A stretch of DNA of 64,000 nucleotides. It comes from Plantago major. Taxonomy: Eukaryota > Streptophyta > Magnoliopsida > Lamiales > Plantaginaceae. This document shows positions 22,168 through 33,196 of the stretch, in pieces. The notes below the pieces were generated by a model. It was not told the origin of the DNA. It saw only the letters and a list, made by a program, of their open reading frames with translations, and did not search any database. Within the stretch, counting starts at the first letter, position 1. Every line of letters begins with the position of its first letter. The stretch is from assembly GCA_026545765.1 (NCBI GenBank), contig CM048844.1, positions 67,908,035 through 67,972,034 on the forward strand, given 5' to 3'. Both the position numbers and the translations under genes were made by a program.

Positions 22168-22284
22168 CTGTGTAGAAACACTAGGCTCATCTGCTTGGAT
22201 TTTTGCTTGCTTGGGCACAGAGGCCTCAGATACTTTGGTGTGAGGAGAAGTTTTATCCACATCAACCTTTCTTTCTGCTTGAAC

Positions 22285-22364
22285 CTGAGAGTTAAAATCA
22301 AACATGTTTAGAAACTTTTAACAGAAAAGATAGGTGGAAAAGTGCTTTCTGAGACTTCACTTAC
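22285..22364 (-). other. Intron 4 of the extra gene (80 bp)
   Basis: Minus strand: 'ttggaa|GTAAGTGAAG' to 'TTTTAACTCTCAG|gttcaag'. Phase 0. The exon before it has 50 codons plus one extra A and a TAG. Confidence 0.72.
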
Positions 22365-22515
22365 TTCCAAGTGAGGAAGCTCAGCAGCATGTTCCTCAGA
22401 AACCTTGGGGGTTTCTGGCACCTAATCTGTAGATACTGCTTGTTCAGCAGTTTTTAGTTTCTTTTGGAGGAGATGACACAACTGTTTCTCCATCCAATTG
22501 TTCTTCTGACTGAGC

Positions 22516-22594
22516 CTGTAAGAACAAACATAAGAGATTTTAGTAGTGGGTTTTCCAGAGCATTCGTTGAAGAAGACTATTACTGATTACTTAC
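22516..22594 (-). other. Intron 3 of the extra gene (79 bp)
   Basis: Minus strand: 'gagaag|GTAAGTAATC' to 'TTTGTTCTTACAG|gctcag'. A near-consensus plant donor and acceptor, phase 0. Confidence 0.75.
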
Positions 22595-22702
22595 CTTCTC
22601 AGCAGAAGGATCAGTAAATACTTCCTCAGAAAGCTTTTCAGCTTCTAGAATCTCTAGGTTTTGGGGTGTTGGTTCCACCACCGCTACTTCCTCAGTTGGA
22701 GC

Positions 22703-22782
22703 CTAAGAAGAGACATTAAGAATATTAGAACATAAGAGCAATTTTAGTTAGTTATTTCTTGTTCAGAGATAACTTTTACTAC
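22703..22782 (-). other. Intron 2 of the extra gene (80 bp)
   Basis: Minus strand: 'ccacag|GTAGTAAAAG' to 'CTCTTCTTAG|gctcc'. Phase 0 on both sides; 35 codons precede it and 36 follow. Confidence 0.72.
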
Positions 22783-22887
22783 CTGTGGGACAGGCTCTTC
22801 TTGATGTTCTGAGGTTGGAGGAACCTCTTCTTGATTCAAGGGGGTGGACAGGTTTTCTTCCCCCTGAAAGTGTGCCTCCAAGTTGGC

Positions 22888-22965
22888 CTGTAACAAATAC
22901 AGCTTATGAGTAACAAGTTAACATACAATTATGTTGACATGTTAGATACAAACTATCTTTGTTAC
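22888..22965 (-). other. Intron 1 of the extra gene (78 bp)
   Basis: Minus strand: 'ttcag|GTAACAAAG' to 'TTTGTTACAG|gcc'. The downstream exon is open in phase 0. The upstream exon arrives one frame off, so a small indel must have occurred in exon 1. A prediction from splice-site form and frame. Confidence 0.65.
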
Positions 22966-24121
22966 CTGAATAGTCGGTGATCATTGATCTCTTGGACTTG
23001 TGGTGATTCCACAGTCTCTCTGTGCTCATTATTGTTCTCCTCTGCAGTATCATTCTGAGTCTCCATCTCAGTTTGATCCCTTTTTGAGAGTTGAGCTCTC
23101 TCAGAAGGTTGAGGAACCTGTTCAAGAACAGGATTTTCTTCAGCAAAATTAAGTGTTGGCATTGTGAATGTGGAAGCAATGGAAACATCTTCCATCATTC
23201 TATCTTCCTCACCCAGGCCTTCTTCTTCCTGCTGGGCAGAGGGGCTCTTGTCTTTCTGAAGAGCTGAGCTTGATGCTCCTCCATGGGTCTCATACTTGAA
23301 TCTTTTGAGTACTTTTGCAAGTACTTCATCATCCTCAGAATCGCTATTCTGTGTTGGTGCAGACCCATCTATGATATTTCTATCATCTCTGGAGAGTTTT
23401 GGAGCATTCTGGTTCAGGACTCTTGGGGCATTCTAGAGTTGCCTTTCTGGGCGTCCAACATCTTCTGAGACCTTATCTCCAGAAGGTTGTGCCTCTTGTA
23501 TGATTAGGGACTTGGAGGCTCTTTTGCTTTGAGTCCTCTTTCTCTTGGCAACTGGAGGTTTAGCTTTAGCTTGCTCAGAGACCTCCTCACCTTGTCATGC
23601 GCTTTCTTCTTCTTTGCCTTTACGAGTGCGTTCTCGAAGAATTTTCTCCTTTTCTTCAAAAGCGTGTCTGAAAAGAGAATTGGTGACTGGGATTTCTTGT
23701 TTCTCTCTGAGAGTGATTCCCATTGTTTCCAGAATGTAACAGATTCTGAGACCAAAGTGCATATTAGCCTTTGGCTCAGCAAGGCCATTGATGATTTTGG
23801 GCTCAAATTCCTCAATATGTCCAAGGAATTTGTTGAAGGAGTACTTCCCCCAATTGAAGTGGGTTTCCTGCCCTTCATGCTTCTTGTTCAGAAGATGCAT
23901 CATCATCCATCTCTCCATGCTTATCTGGTCTACTCCTCCTTTGTTGCCATCAAAGCAACGGACCAGAATAAGAGCTAAAGTGCTCCAGTGTTTTTGGAGA
24001 TGACTAGTTCTGATGGCTTTCAGAACAAGTCTCCTGGGCAACCTTTTACATTTTCTAACTGGATTGCTTCAAATAGCTCTTTGACGCCTTGAATCATGGA
24101 AGCGTCCTTGATGTTGATGTC

Positions 24122-25831
24122 TGTTGGTCCAGATAACGGCAAAGTAAAAGACTAGAGGGGGGGGGGGGTGAATAGTCTTTTAAAACTTTTGTCGATAACA
24201 AATATTTCTCAGATATCTGAATAGATATCTGATACTTAGAATCAGAGTGCGGAAGACTTAATAAAGATAAGTGCAGAAACAGTTAATAAGTGTGTGTTTG
24301 TTGCTGAAGTATGAATACAGAAACATAAATGACACAGCAAGTATAGTGGTATCTGGAGGTGGCGTAATCCTCCAACTAATCCACTTCGGTCTATCAGAGA
24401 CCTAGAATTCACTAGAACAGATAATTGAGATTTCCTTACAATAATCCTATTCTAATATTCTTAACAATTGGTTCCCAACCAAATGTTCCCCCTGAGTTGT
24501 TCCCCGGCTTTCACAGCCAAGTACTTCCTATACTCAGAAACCTTTGAGTTATTCCCTAGCTTCCCAAGCTAAGAACTTCCTATACTCAATAACCTTGGAG
24601 TTATTCCTTAGTTTCCCAAATCAAGTACTTCCTATACTCCGGTAACCTTGGAGTTATTCCCTGATTTTTCAAACTAAGTACTTCCTGTACTCCACGCCAG
24701 TTATGGTGTTGGTTTTGGTTTGAGTTGTCAGATGAGCGTCTTGATAACTTTTCAGTTAATCAGATAGCTCTGTGAACTAAGTTACTTAATACACTTTACA
24801 GCGTATGGTATCTTGTTCGATTTTACTGACCCAAGTCTTATGATATCTGTTCAAGAGAATGAATCTCAGATAGTTGATCTTTTTATTCAACTCCTTCACA
24901 GATAGCTTTGCTTGTTTAGGATCAGGACACTTAGAACTTCAGTGTTTACTCAAGATCTAAAGCTTTAGTCGCAACAGAAAGCTTTGATAATAAGTAAGTT
25001 GCTTTGAGAGAGTAAGATAATCAGATATCGTATGCAGTTCAAGGTCTTGTGTTCTGAGTTGTGTGTTTCTCTCAAGCTGTCTAAGTGTTGATATTTATAG
25101 ATGAATTTGAGTGCCGTTTGAATAGTATCCGTTAGGCTCAAATTCAAACTATCGATATCTGTGTATAGTACTGCAGCAGGTTTTGTCTTCTTCTCAGAAG
25201 CTGCCGTTGCTTATTCAGACATCTCTGTCCGTGCATTAAATGCATTGTACTATACTTTTTGTCCTGTAGTGTCAACGGAACTATGCTTTGTATCAGAGAC
25301 TAGTGTTATCTGATTCTTTGCACGTCCTTATCTTCATTCTTCAGATACCACTTGTATTTATTGAAACATCTTTGTTTGCAATATATATTTCTCTTTCAGA
25401 AACGTGTTTAAAGCTCAAGGTATCTGAGAATAGATATCTGTGGACACTTTTCCTTGATTTCAGATATGTATCTTATTTCTCAGATATCTCTTTGTGACAC
25501 GGTTTGTTTGAAACTGTTCGTGTCTACAAGATATCTGGCTAAGATATCTGAACAACAGATTCAGTAATCTTGTGCAGTTTTCTTCAAGTCTTCAATTGTC
25601 GTTGAGCTTTCTGCTTGGATGTCTTCTTCTTGGTCTTCTCTTCATAAAATAAAAATTACATTTTGAGACCTAACATCCTATACAAGATTAGCTAGACTAT
25701 CATACTTAGTGGGTTTCCTATTTTACAATGTTCAAGTGAACCAAGAGTACTAATCACCTTTCTGAGACTAAGATAAGTCATCATGTTGCTGAACAAAATC
25801 TAAACAGATATTCTTAACAAAATATCTAACA
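24122..25831 (-). mobile_element. SIRE-like solo LTR inserted in the extra gene (1,710 bp)
   Basis: It begins 'TGTTGGTCCAGATAACGG' and ends 'AAAATATCTAACA' (TGTT/AACA ends) and is flanked by the perfect 5-bp duplication ATGTC at 24117-24121 and 25832-25836. Removing the LTR and one duplication restores the host reading frame at 'GTFEDI'. There is no internal sequence, so it arose by recombination between the LTRs of a full insertion. It belongs to the same LTR family as C and B, rich in 'agatatctg', and carries a 12-G run near its start. Confidence 0.92.
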
Positions 25832-26283
25832 ATGTCTTCAAATGTTCCTCGATTTTTCAATCGGAATATCTTGCAGAAAGTCTTGCAGTCTAGAACAATT
25901 TCTTGTCCTTGGACTTCAGTCTGCATGTATTTTTCTTCTTCATCATTCACAACTTTTGTGAAGATTTTAGAGTTGTTATAGAACTCCAGTACATCCAGTG
26001 TGGATAGTCCACTGGGTGCAGCAGATAGAAGCTTGTAGATATGGGAATTCTTCAGCATTCCCAATATCAGTTTCCTTTCTGGTTTTGAAGATATAACTGC
26101 TGATACATATCTCTTTACTAGAAAGGCTCCCCAATTCATTTTGTGTTTAGGGTTCCAGTCCGATGGGGTAAACTTTCCCAGAAGGCGTTTATTCAACACC
26201 TTAAGTTCCTTTCCTCCTTGCTTTTCAGCAGGAGCAGAGGATGTTGCCTTAGGGTTCTTTTTGGTCATCTTCTTGGGTGCCAT

Positions 26284-27205
26284 CTCTTATATAGAGTTTA
26301 GAGTGAGTGTTTTTCAGATGAATATTGCACAATTAATAGAGATTAGTCTATCTTTTCAGAAGACTAAGCACAAGAAGTTGAGTTTTGCAGAGGGGTTTTG
26401 CAGAAATCTTGAGAGATTTTGTTGTTTTGATGCAAGTATGAAATTTCGGAATTGGTAAAAGTGTTTGTCATTTGCCCAAATCCTATATATATAGCAGACA
26501 AAATGTACATAGATACAACATACATATAGCTGAATATGAATGCGTGTCTTTGCATCTGCGTAGGCGTGGTACGTCCTTTGTACTTCATTTAATGCGTAGT
26601 GGGCCATGTCTGCATTTCTCAACAGACATTACTTGCTTTGTTTTAATCTCAACCGTTGAGATCAAACGTTTATTCATCAAGGGCTTATATTGAATATCTT
26701 GTAATGATAACAATCAACAAATGGTAATGTGCCGACTTGATGGATTTTTAATATGCTACATTCATTGTGTCACTTAGTAAAGAGTAGGAACACTTAATCG
26801 TTTGAGCTTATCATTCTGAGTGTCAAGTCCTTATCTATATATTGTTTATCATGAAAATGGTAAAAATACAAGACATTGCACATGTTTGACTTTCAGAACT
26901 TATACCTTTTGGGCTTTGTGTGTCCATTTCTCTTTATGACTAAATAGCTTTCTGAATTCAAGTGTCAGAAGCTTCAGTTGTTTGAATGTATTTGACCCAC
27001 TCTCAGTAAGTATGTACTAGTTTTATTTACTTATTAAGTGTGTACCGACCTTTGCCTTTCTGGATACCCGTTCCAGAAATGTTTTGCCTTTCTGAGTGTT
27101 GCTACTCAGAAACCTTTGCATCTCTTCTTATCAACTTGGCTTTCTGAGAACCTGTTCTCAGAGGCCTACTCACTTATTCGGTCTTTAGAGATTCAGGACA
27201 ATTTT
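26284..27205 (-). other. Spacer between pol and the extra gene of element A
   Basis: No conserved frame. It is rich in 'ctttctga' and 'ctcagaaa' words (27040-27170), which also recur in the LTR of this element, and contains the TATA-like box described separately. Confidence 0.5.
26484..26493 (-). promoter_or_regulatory. TATA-like box upstream of the extra gene of element A
   Basis: Minus strand 'TGCTATATATATAGGATTTG', about 200 bp before the ATG at 26283. A second TATA-like word ('tctatataag') lies within 15 bp of the ATG and is too close to serve that start. Position and sequence suggest an internal promoter separate from the LTR; there is no expression evidence. Confidence 0.35.
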
Positions 27206-28483
27206 TCAGTCCTTAGGCAACTCCATTAATCCAAGATTATGTCTTAAGGTCAAGAACCGGCTTTCTTGTAAGGGCTTAGTGAAGATATCTGCAAGTTGGT
27301 CTTCTGTGCCAATCTTGAGTATCTCTATATTGCCTTTATCAACATGGTCTCTGATGAAGTGGTGTCTAAAATCAATGTGCTTTGTTCTGGCATGGAATTT
27401 GGGGTTCTGTGTGATTTCAATAGCACTTGTGTTATCACAGAAAATGAGAGTTTTCTCTTCATTGAGTCCATAGTCTCTGAGTTGTTGTTGAATCCACAAA
27501 ATTTGTGTTGCACAACAACCAGCAGCAATATATTCAGCCTCTGTGGTAGAAGTTGCAATTGAGTTTTGTTTCTTGCTAAACCACGAGATAAGTCTAGTTC
27601 CCAGAAACTGACAAGTTCCTGAGGTACTTTTCCTATCAAGCATTGATCCAGCATAATCAGCATCTGAGTAACCAGCCAAACTCAATCCACTTTCTTTAGG
27701 ATACCACAAACCTACATCTACTGTACCTTTCACATACCTTAATATTTTCATAGCAATGTTGTAGTGTGATTGCATTGGATTTGTTTGAAATCTAGCACAC
27801 ACTCCAACTGCATATTGAATATCAGGTCTGCTTGCAGTAAGGTAAAGTAGTGAACCTATCAATTTCCTATACTTGTGTTCATCAACACTCTTATCTGATT
27901 CAGTATAGGTCATCTTGGTTCCTATGCTCATAGGTATCTTAGCATTCTTTTCAGAAGGCTTAAGTTTGAACTTTGTGAGCATGTCTTTTGCATACTTTAT
28001 CTGACTAATGAATATTCCATCATTGAGTTGCTTGACTTGCAATCCTAGGAAATAGTTCAATTCTCCCATCATGCTCATCTCAAACTTACTTTTCATGAGA
28101 TTTGCAAAGTCATCACAAAGTTGCTTGTCCTTAGATCCAAATATGATGTCATCAACATATACTTGAACTAAGAGTAGTTTCCCATCATGGTTTAAAGTAA
28201 ATAAAGTTTTATCAACTTCACCTTTCTTGAAACCACTTTCCAGAAGGTATTTGGCCAAAGTGTCATACCATGCTCTTGGAGCCTGTTTCAGTCCATAAAG
28301 AGCTTTCTGTAGCTTATAGACCATTCTACTTTCTGAGGAAACTTCAAAGCCAGGTGGTTGTTCAACATAGACTTCCTCAGCAAGTTCACCATTCAAGACT
28401 GCACTCTTGACATCCATCTGATAAACTTTAAAGTCTTTATGAGCTGCAAAGGCCAGAAAGAGTCTTATTGCATCAATCCGCAA
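27206..28483 (-). pseudogene. Copia element A pol: reverse transcriptase 3' part and RNase H (open)
   Basis: An uninterrupted frame covering most of the Copia reverse transcriptase ('[20 protein letters not shown]', '[13 protein letters not shown]', catalytic '[10 protein letters not shown]') and the complete RNase H: '[20 protein letters not shown]', '[20 protein letters not shown]' and 'FCDNTSAI', with catalytic D, E and D present, ending 'GLMELPKD'. The wording is close to the SIRE/Maximus lineage. The upstream half of the transcriptase is in another frame, with a small deletion near 28490-28510 ('KGF' then a stop), so the polyprotein as a whole is dead although this half looks young. Confidence 0.9.
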
Positions 28484-29865
28484 CTTGGTGCATATGACTC
28501 ATCAAAATCTAAACCTTGATGCAGGTGAATCCCTTGGCAACCAACCTTGCTTTGTTTCTGGTTATTTCACCAGATTTATTCATCTTGTTTCTGAAAACCC
28601 ACTTAGTTCCAATCACAGATATTCCTTCTACAAATGGAACTAGTTTCCAGACTTTGTTTCTTTCAAACTGATCCAACTCTTCTTGCATTGCTGAGATCCA
28701 GTCTTGGTCTCTTAATGCTTCTTCTATAGTTTTTGGTTCAATGTTTGAGATAAAACATCTAAAGAGAGAATTAGCATTTTCAGCTATTGCTCTCCTAGTC
28801 CTAACACCTTGATTGATTGGTCCAATCACGTCTTTTGCAGGATGATCCTTGATCCATCTCATCATGCGTTTAGGGCTAGTAGGATCAACATCTATGTGAT
28901 CTGAATGTGAATCACTACGATTATGACTTGATACTTCTTCAGTATCTGTGACATTTTGCACCTCAGAAGGGCGGTGAATGTCTGACACTTGCTCAGTGTG
29001 AGAGCTTTCTGGGACATGCCTGTCAGAGAGGTCATTTCCAGAGTTAGCTCTCTGATGAACATCTTCAGTTTCCATTTCTAGAATTCTCATAGGAAATTCT
29101 TCATCATGTCTGAGAATCATCTGGTTATTACTAGGCATTTCATGCTTTTCTTCGTCAGAGTCATCCTCCCTTTCCACAATGATGTTTTTCCTTTCTGAGG
29201 GTTCTTCTTCAGAATCCTTTATCATTAGTTCCTTGAACCTTTCTGGGAGTTCATCAGCAAGGGGTATTTTCTTGCTTTCTTCATAGAATACAACATGAAC
29301 TGATTCTTCAATTTTCTTTGTTCTTTTGTTGTAAACTCTGTATGCTTTGCTATTCATAGAATAACCAAGAAACACACCTTCATCTGCCTTTGGTTGAAAT
29401 GTTCTTAGATACTCTTTTCCATTGTTAAGAACAAAACATCTACAACCAAACACTTTTAGATGTTTGATATTAGGGGGTCTACCAACCAAGAGTTCATAAG
29501 GGGTCTTGTCATGGTGTTTGTTTATCAAACATCTGTTTTGTGTGTAGCATGCTGTGTTTCTGACTTCAACCCAATAAACTTCACTTATCTCGATGTCGCC
29601 TAGCATTGTCCTTGCTGCTTCTTTAAGTGTTCTATTTTTCCTTTCTGCAACACCATTTTGTTGTGGTGTTCTTACAGAGGAAAGTTGGTGTTGTATACCT
29701 TTGCTGGTACAAAACTCCTTAATGTACTGGTTGACAAACTCAGTAACATGGTGCATTACGATTAGATACCTTGTCATTTTTCATGACTTCAAGCTTATTC
29801 AGCAAGTTTGGTATCTCCACTCTTGCATCAGATTTGTGCTTCAGAAAGACAACCCAAGTGAATCT
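28484..29865 (-). pseudogene. Copia element A pol: integrase core and start of reverse transcriptase
   Basis: Minus strand 29777-28509 is open: 'TEFVNQYIKEFCTSKGIQHQ', 'TPQQNGVAERKNRTLKEAAR' (catalytic E), 'TPYELLVGRPPNIKHLKVFG' and, after a charged linker, the start of the transcriptase ('[15 protein letters not shown]', '[18 protein letters not shown]', 'KARLVAKGF'). The preceding 'RTDHG' with the second catalytic aspartate, clear in element B, is scrambled by a frameshift near 29765. The linker between integrase and transcriptase is unusually rich in E, D, S and H. Confidence 0.87.
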
Positions 29866-30558
29866 TTAGAAGTCATCTACAACAACAAGACCATACTTCT
29901 TCAATGCATAACTAGTTACAGATGATTCAAAAAGATCCATGTGTAATAGTTGCAGTGGTCTAACACTAGAGTGTCTGGTTTTGGACTTCAAAGAGATTTT
30001 AGATTGTTTCCCCATCTGACAGGCAGAACAGATACCATCCTTTCTGAAAAGATGTTTTGGGAAGGCCAACCACTAACTCTTTCTTGGCAAGTTTGTTCAG
30101 AGTTTTGAAATTCAAGTGACTCATTCTTTTGTGCCATAACCAAGGTTTTCTGTAGGACTGATAGACTCATCATGAGACATTCTTGATTGTGGCAGATGCC
30201 CGATCGAACATAAAGATCGCCTTTCCCGAAGCAACCAAGGTATGCGCTTTGACTCATTGTCTATAAGTTTGCAATACTTTGCTTTGAATTTCACAGTAAA
30301 TCCCTTGTCTGGAAACTGGCTCATGCTAAATAGATTATATTTCAAACCCTTAACATGTAATACGTCAGTGATTGTTAATGATCCCAATTTAACGTTGCCA
30401 TATCCCAGAGAGGGATTTAATTCTCCTCCAGCAAATCTGATGTCTGGTCCATTGTTGCAAGCTTTGTAGTTGACCAGATTTGCTTTGTCTCCTATCATGT
30501 GCTTTCCGCATCCACTATCAAATAGCCATTGAGCCTTAGTCCAAGAGGCATTCTGCAC
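29866..30558 (-). pseudogene. Copia element A protease and integrase zinc region
   Basis: The protease active site 'WLFDSGCGKHMIGDKANLVN' lies near 30520-30465, followed by 'DVLHVKGLKYNLFSMSQ'. The GAG-pre-integrase zinc part is split over two frames, ending 'ICSACQMGKQSKISLKSKTR' and 'LLHMDLFE' (about 30030-29940). At least two frameshifts occur between 30260 and 30070. Element B has the same order with fewer breaks. Confidence 0.83.
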
Positions 30559-31764
30559 AAAACAGGAAACAGGAGTTAGGTTCTTGCTTCAGAGATAGAA
30601 CCATTTAGACTAAACATTCTTCCAGTAGGAATCCACATTTTAGTGAATTTCTTGGGAGTTTCTTTTTGTCTAACTTGATCAGAAGGAGATGCAATACAAT
30701 CAGTAATTTTGATCTCAATTTTCCTTCTTGGGGTGTTTCTAGGTGTTCCTTTTGGTGCTTTCTGGACCCTGGTTTTCTGGGGTTGCTTTTCAGCAAACTT
30801 GACATTTCTGGCCAGGTTCCTTCTAGCTCTGGCATTCAGTTTTTCAGTGGCTTGAGATTTCTTCCACTTCTGTCTATTGCTACGTGCAATATCAGCCTTG
30901 CGCCATTGTTCTTGTCCTTCCTTATATTGTTCCAGAAGAACTTTTCCAATAGCACGATAGCCAATGCCATTTCGAACACCTTTGGCTTTCTGAATGCGCT
31001 CTTCAGAAGCCTTACTAGTTTCTGCACCATCTTTATTTTCAAAAAATGGTACATTTGAGAATTTGCCTATTCCAGCAATTCTTCCCTTCCTAGTAATATA
31101 GCAATGTGGATGGTTGCATGTCTGAGGGTTGTGTTTCTTTTCAGAAACCTTATCCACATGTTTCTTGTGAAATAAGTTGTTCTTTCAAAGGCTGAGTTGC
31201 TACTCCTTTTCCTTTGTCAACTACCCTAGCTTTCTGACCAATGCTATAGGTGGTTGAAGAACCATTCTGTTGACTTTTTACAAAGGTCAACCTTTCATCA
31301 CTCTTCTTCAGAGGAGATGAATTACTCGATTGTTCATCAAGTCCAAGTCTACCTTTCTCAGAGGGATCTCTCAGATAGGATTGAACCTCAGTAAGAGTGT
31401 CACTAGCTTTTGCATAAGATTGGAAGGATAGCTCTTTCTTTCTGAGTTCTTCATTCTCAGAAAGCAGCTTCATCATTTTCTTATTAAGTTCATCCAAGGC
31501 TAGTTTGTGAGAATTTTCATTCTCAGATATCTGAGCTTTCAGAAAGGCTATTTCAGCGTTCTTGTTCTCAGATACTTTGGTTAGCTCAGAAACATCTTTT
31601 TCAAGAGTTTCTTTGCTTTCCTCTAGAATTCTGGTTTTGGATTGTGCTTCCAGAAATTCTTTCTCATAACGATCCAATTCACTCTTGACCAACTCCAGAT
31701 CCTCAATTCCATCATCACTCTCATAGTACATAAATTGTGAATTGTTAGTTACCTCATCAGCCAT
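30559..31764 (-). pseudogene. Copia element A gag C-terminal extension (coiled coil plus basic CNHPxC region)
   Basis: Two minus-strand frames overlap by a few bases at 31150-31157, implying one frameshift. The first (31764-31150) starts 'MADEVTNNSQFMYYESD' and is a long charged coiled coil ('LSENEELRKKELSFQSYAK'). The second (31157-30576) has the conserved 'CNHPHCYITRKGRIAG', a strongly basic region ('NARARRNLARNVKFAEK', 'GTPRNTPRRKIEIK') and ends 'KMWIPTGRMFS', the word that usually precedes protease in Copia polyproteins. Element B carries the same region in one open frame (39832-38369). The role is unknown; RNA binding by the basic part is a guess. Confidence 0.72.
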
Positions 31765-33102
31765 AAGTCACATTTCAATGTTGGAGATGTCCGACCACAA
31801 TCTCAGAACTCCACATTTCATTCTTCTTAAGACCGAAGTCGATTACATCGTGGGTGATTCCACACAATTCTGGTGATGGTAGGTTTGAGTCATCTGAATC
31901 TCCATCTTCAGAATCTGTCTCAATGTCTAGAGCATCAAGTTGAATTTGAATCTTCTTCCTTTCTTCAGTCAGTAAGGCCCTTTTATTTCTTTTGAAATTT
32001 CTTCTGTCCTTCTTATCACCTGTCTTGAGCTTGTTTAAAGGAGGACAATCTCTCTTGAAGTGACCAGGCTTTTGACAATAGAAACAGATATCATTTCCTA
32101 TTTATAGCTTGATTACTAACACCTTTCCGAATGGGGGTGTTCAGAGAAATTCATTTGTATGTTCTTGTCTTGATGATAGTTTGGGCCAAGATGCTTTTTC
32201 GACTTTTCTTTAGCTTTTCTTCTCTCAATCTCTTGACTCACAAATTTCTTCATGTGTCTTCGCAAGAGCATTTTCTTGGATGCAGCTTTGGTCTCCGTCT
32301 TTTCGGAAGTACCTTGAGAAACTAGAGCGACATGTTGCAACTTTTCAGCTGTTTGTTCTCTCTGAGTTGTCTCATAGTCTACAGTAGCAAGATGAGAGAA
32401 GAGCTCTACTGGAGTAATATTTGGCATCCCTTGATTGAAATAAAAGAACTTAGTGTGTTCCCTATTGTGATTGAGACTTCTGACAATAGTCTTAATCTTT
32501 TCTGACTGGGAGTATCTATTGCTTTCACCAAGTGCAGCCATATCACTCATAAGAGTAGTAAATCTGAAATCAAGTTCTTCCAGAGTTTCAGTGGGACCTT
32601 GTTTGATGTTTTGGAACTTCAATTTAAGAACTTCGAACTTGTTTTCTTTGGTTTTCTCAGTTCCGGCACAAATTTCTTCAATTAGTTGCCAGGCAACTTT
32701 CGCCGTTTTAGCACCCCACAGTTTACACTGTATGTGCTCAGGTGTCGATCTGATGATGATATTACGAGCTTGACCATCCAATCTGTGTCTCTTGGCATCT
32801 TCAGATGTCTAGAGCTCTCTTGGCTTGTCTTCATACATAATGCTTCCACAAGCAACACGACCACTATCACTAGCAGCCGCATCCTCGCTTCCATCTTCCT
32901 TGTCTGAGGCTTTTCTTCCATCAGACACCTCATTAACTTGTTTGAGTTGTCTGATTTTGATAGGCCCTTCATTGATGACATAGATCATCTCATCGCTAAT
33001 GGCCTCCAGATGGAGCATCATGTTGTTCTTCCATTTCTCGTAGTTTTCTGGCTTCAGAACGGGTGCATCACTCAGAGACATACCTGCACACTTACAACAC
33101 AA
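31765..33102 (-). pseudogene. Copia element A gag (UBN2-type) and zinc knuckle
   Basis: Starts 'MSLSDAPVLKPENYEKWKNN' at 33102, as in element B. A TAG near 32810 replaces the W of 'ELWTS'. The UBN2-type capsid part follows: 'SKWQARNI'-like start, 'IQCKLWGAKTAKVAWQLIEE', 'LKLKFQNIKQGPTETLEELD' and 'IVRSLN' (32781-32300). After a stop near 32116, the zinc knuckle 'CFYCQKPGHFKRDC' is readable near 32090-32050, then 'RRNFKRNKRALLTEERKK'. The protein would coat element RNA in virus-like particles. Several stops and shifts make it inactive. Confidence 0.83.
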
Positions 33103-33183
33103 ATTATATAGTCCTCAGAAAGGGACAAATTTCCTTCACCTATCTGGGGATCTAGGTTTAGTCTTGAAGCTTGAACCTCCCTT

Positions 33184-33194
33184 TCTCGATACCA
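33184..33194 (-). promoter_or_regulatory. Damaged primer binding site of element A
   Basis: Plus 'TCTCGATACCA' is the complement of 'TGGTATCGAGA', the Copia initiator-Met tRNA site (TGGTATCAGAGC) with the A of CAG missing. In element B the same place is intact. It lies two bases from the 5' LTR. Confidence 0.65.
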
Positions 33195-33196
33195 CT

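Larger units (their letters stand above)
19403..26283 (-). pseudogene. Extra intron-containing gene downstream of pol in Copia element A; product unidentified
   Basis: Sits between pol and the 3' LTR, same strand as pol. Starts 'MAPKKMTKKNPKATSS' at 26283. Exon 1 (26283-22966) has a basic start and a helical region ('NWGAFLVKRYVSAVI', 'ILVRCFDGNKGGVDQ'), with some likeness, from memory, to plant transposon-associated proteins. Four small exons follow (22887-22783, 22702-22595, 22515-22365, 22284-22168), acidic and rich in E, P, S, T. The last exon (22086-19403) has an acidic/coiled-coil part, 'KPLAARTPSGNTKSIQ', and a conserved C-terminal region ('YRCILNKRGYWILELQHLLV', 'AWLNFEVEKRNEA', 'HAWVWGK') ending about 19405. 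About 1,590 codons in all. Broken by a solo LTR, frameshifts near 24025, 22966 and 20820-20410, a one-base insertion and a TAG in exon 4, a TAG near 21971 and a TAA near 19550. No membrane span or known enzyme motif was seen, so an envelope role is unsupported. Confidence 0.62.

Noticed and set aside
24122-25831. The LTR at 24.1-25.8 kb as the true 3' LTR of element A
   Set aside because: It has its own 5-bp duplication, splits an open frame cleanly and is less like 33197-34448 than the LTR at 17551-18970 is.
19403-26283. Calling the extra gene an envelope protein
   Set aside because: I found no signal peptide, transmembrane span or Cys pattern supporting an Env. Its composition is acidic, coiled-coil and basic, which looks intracellular.
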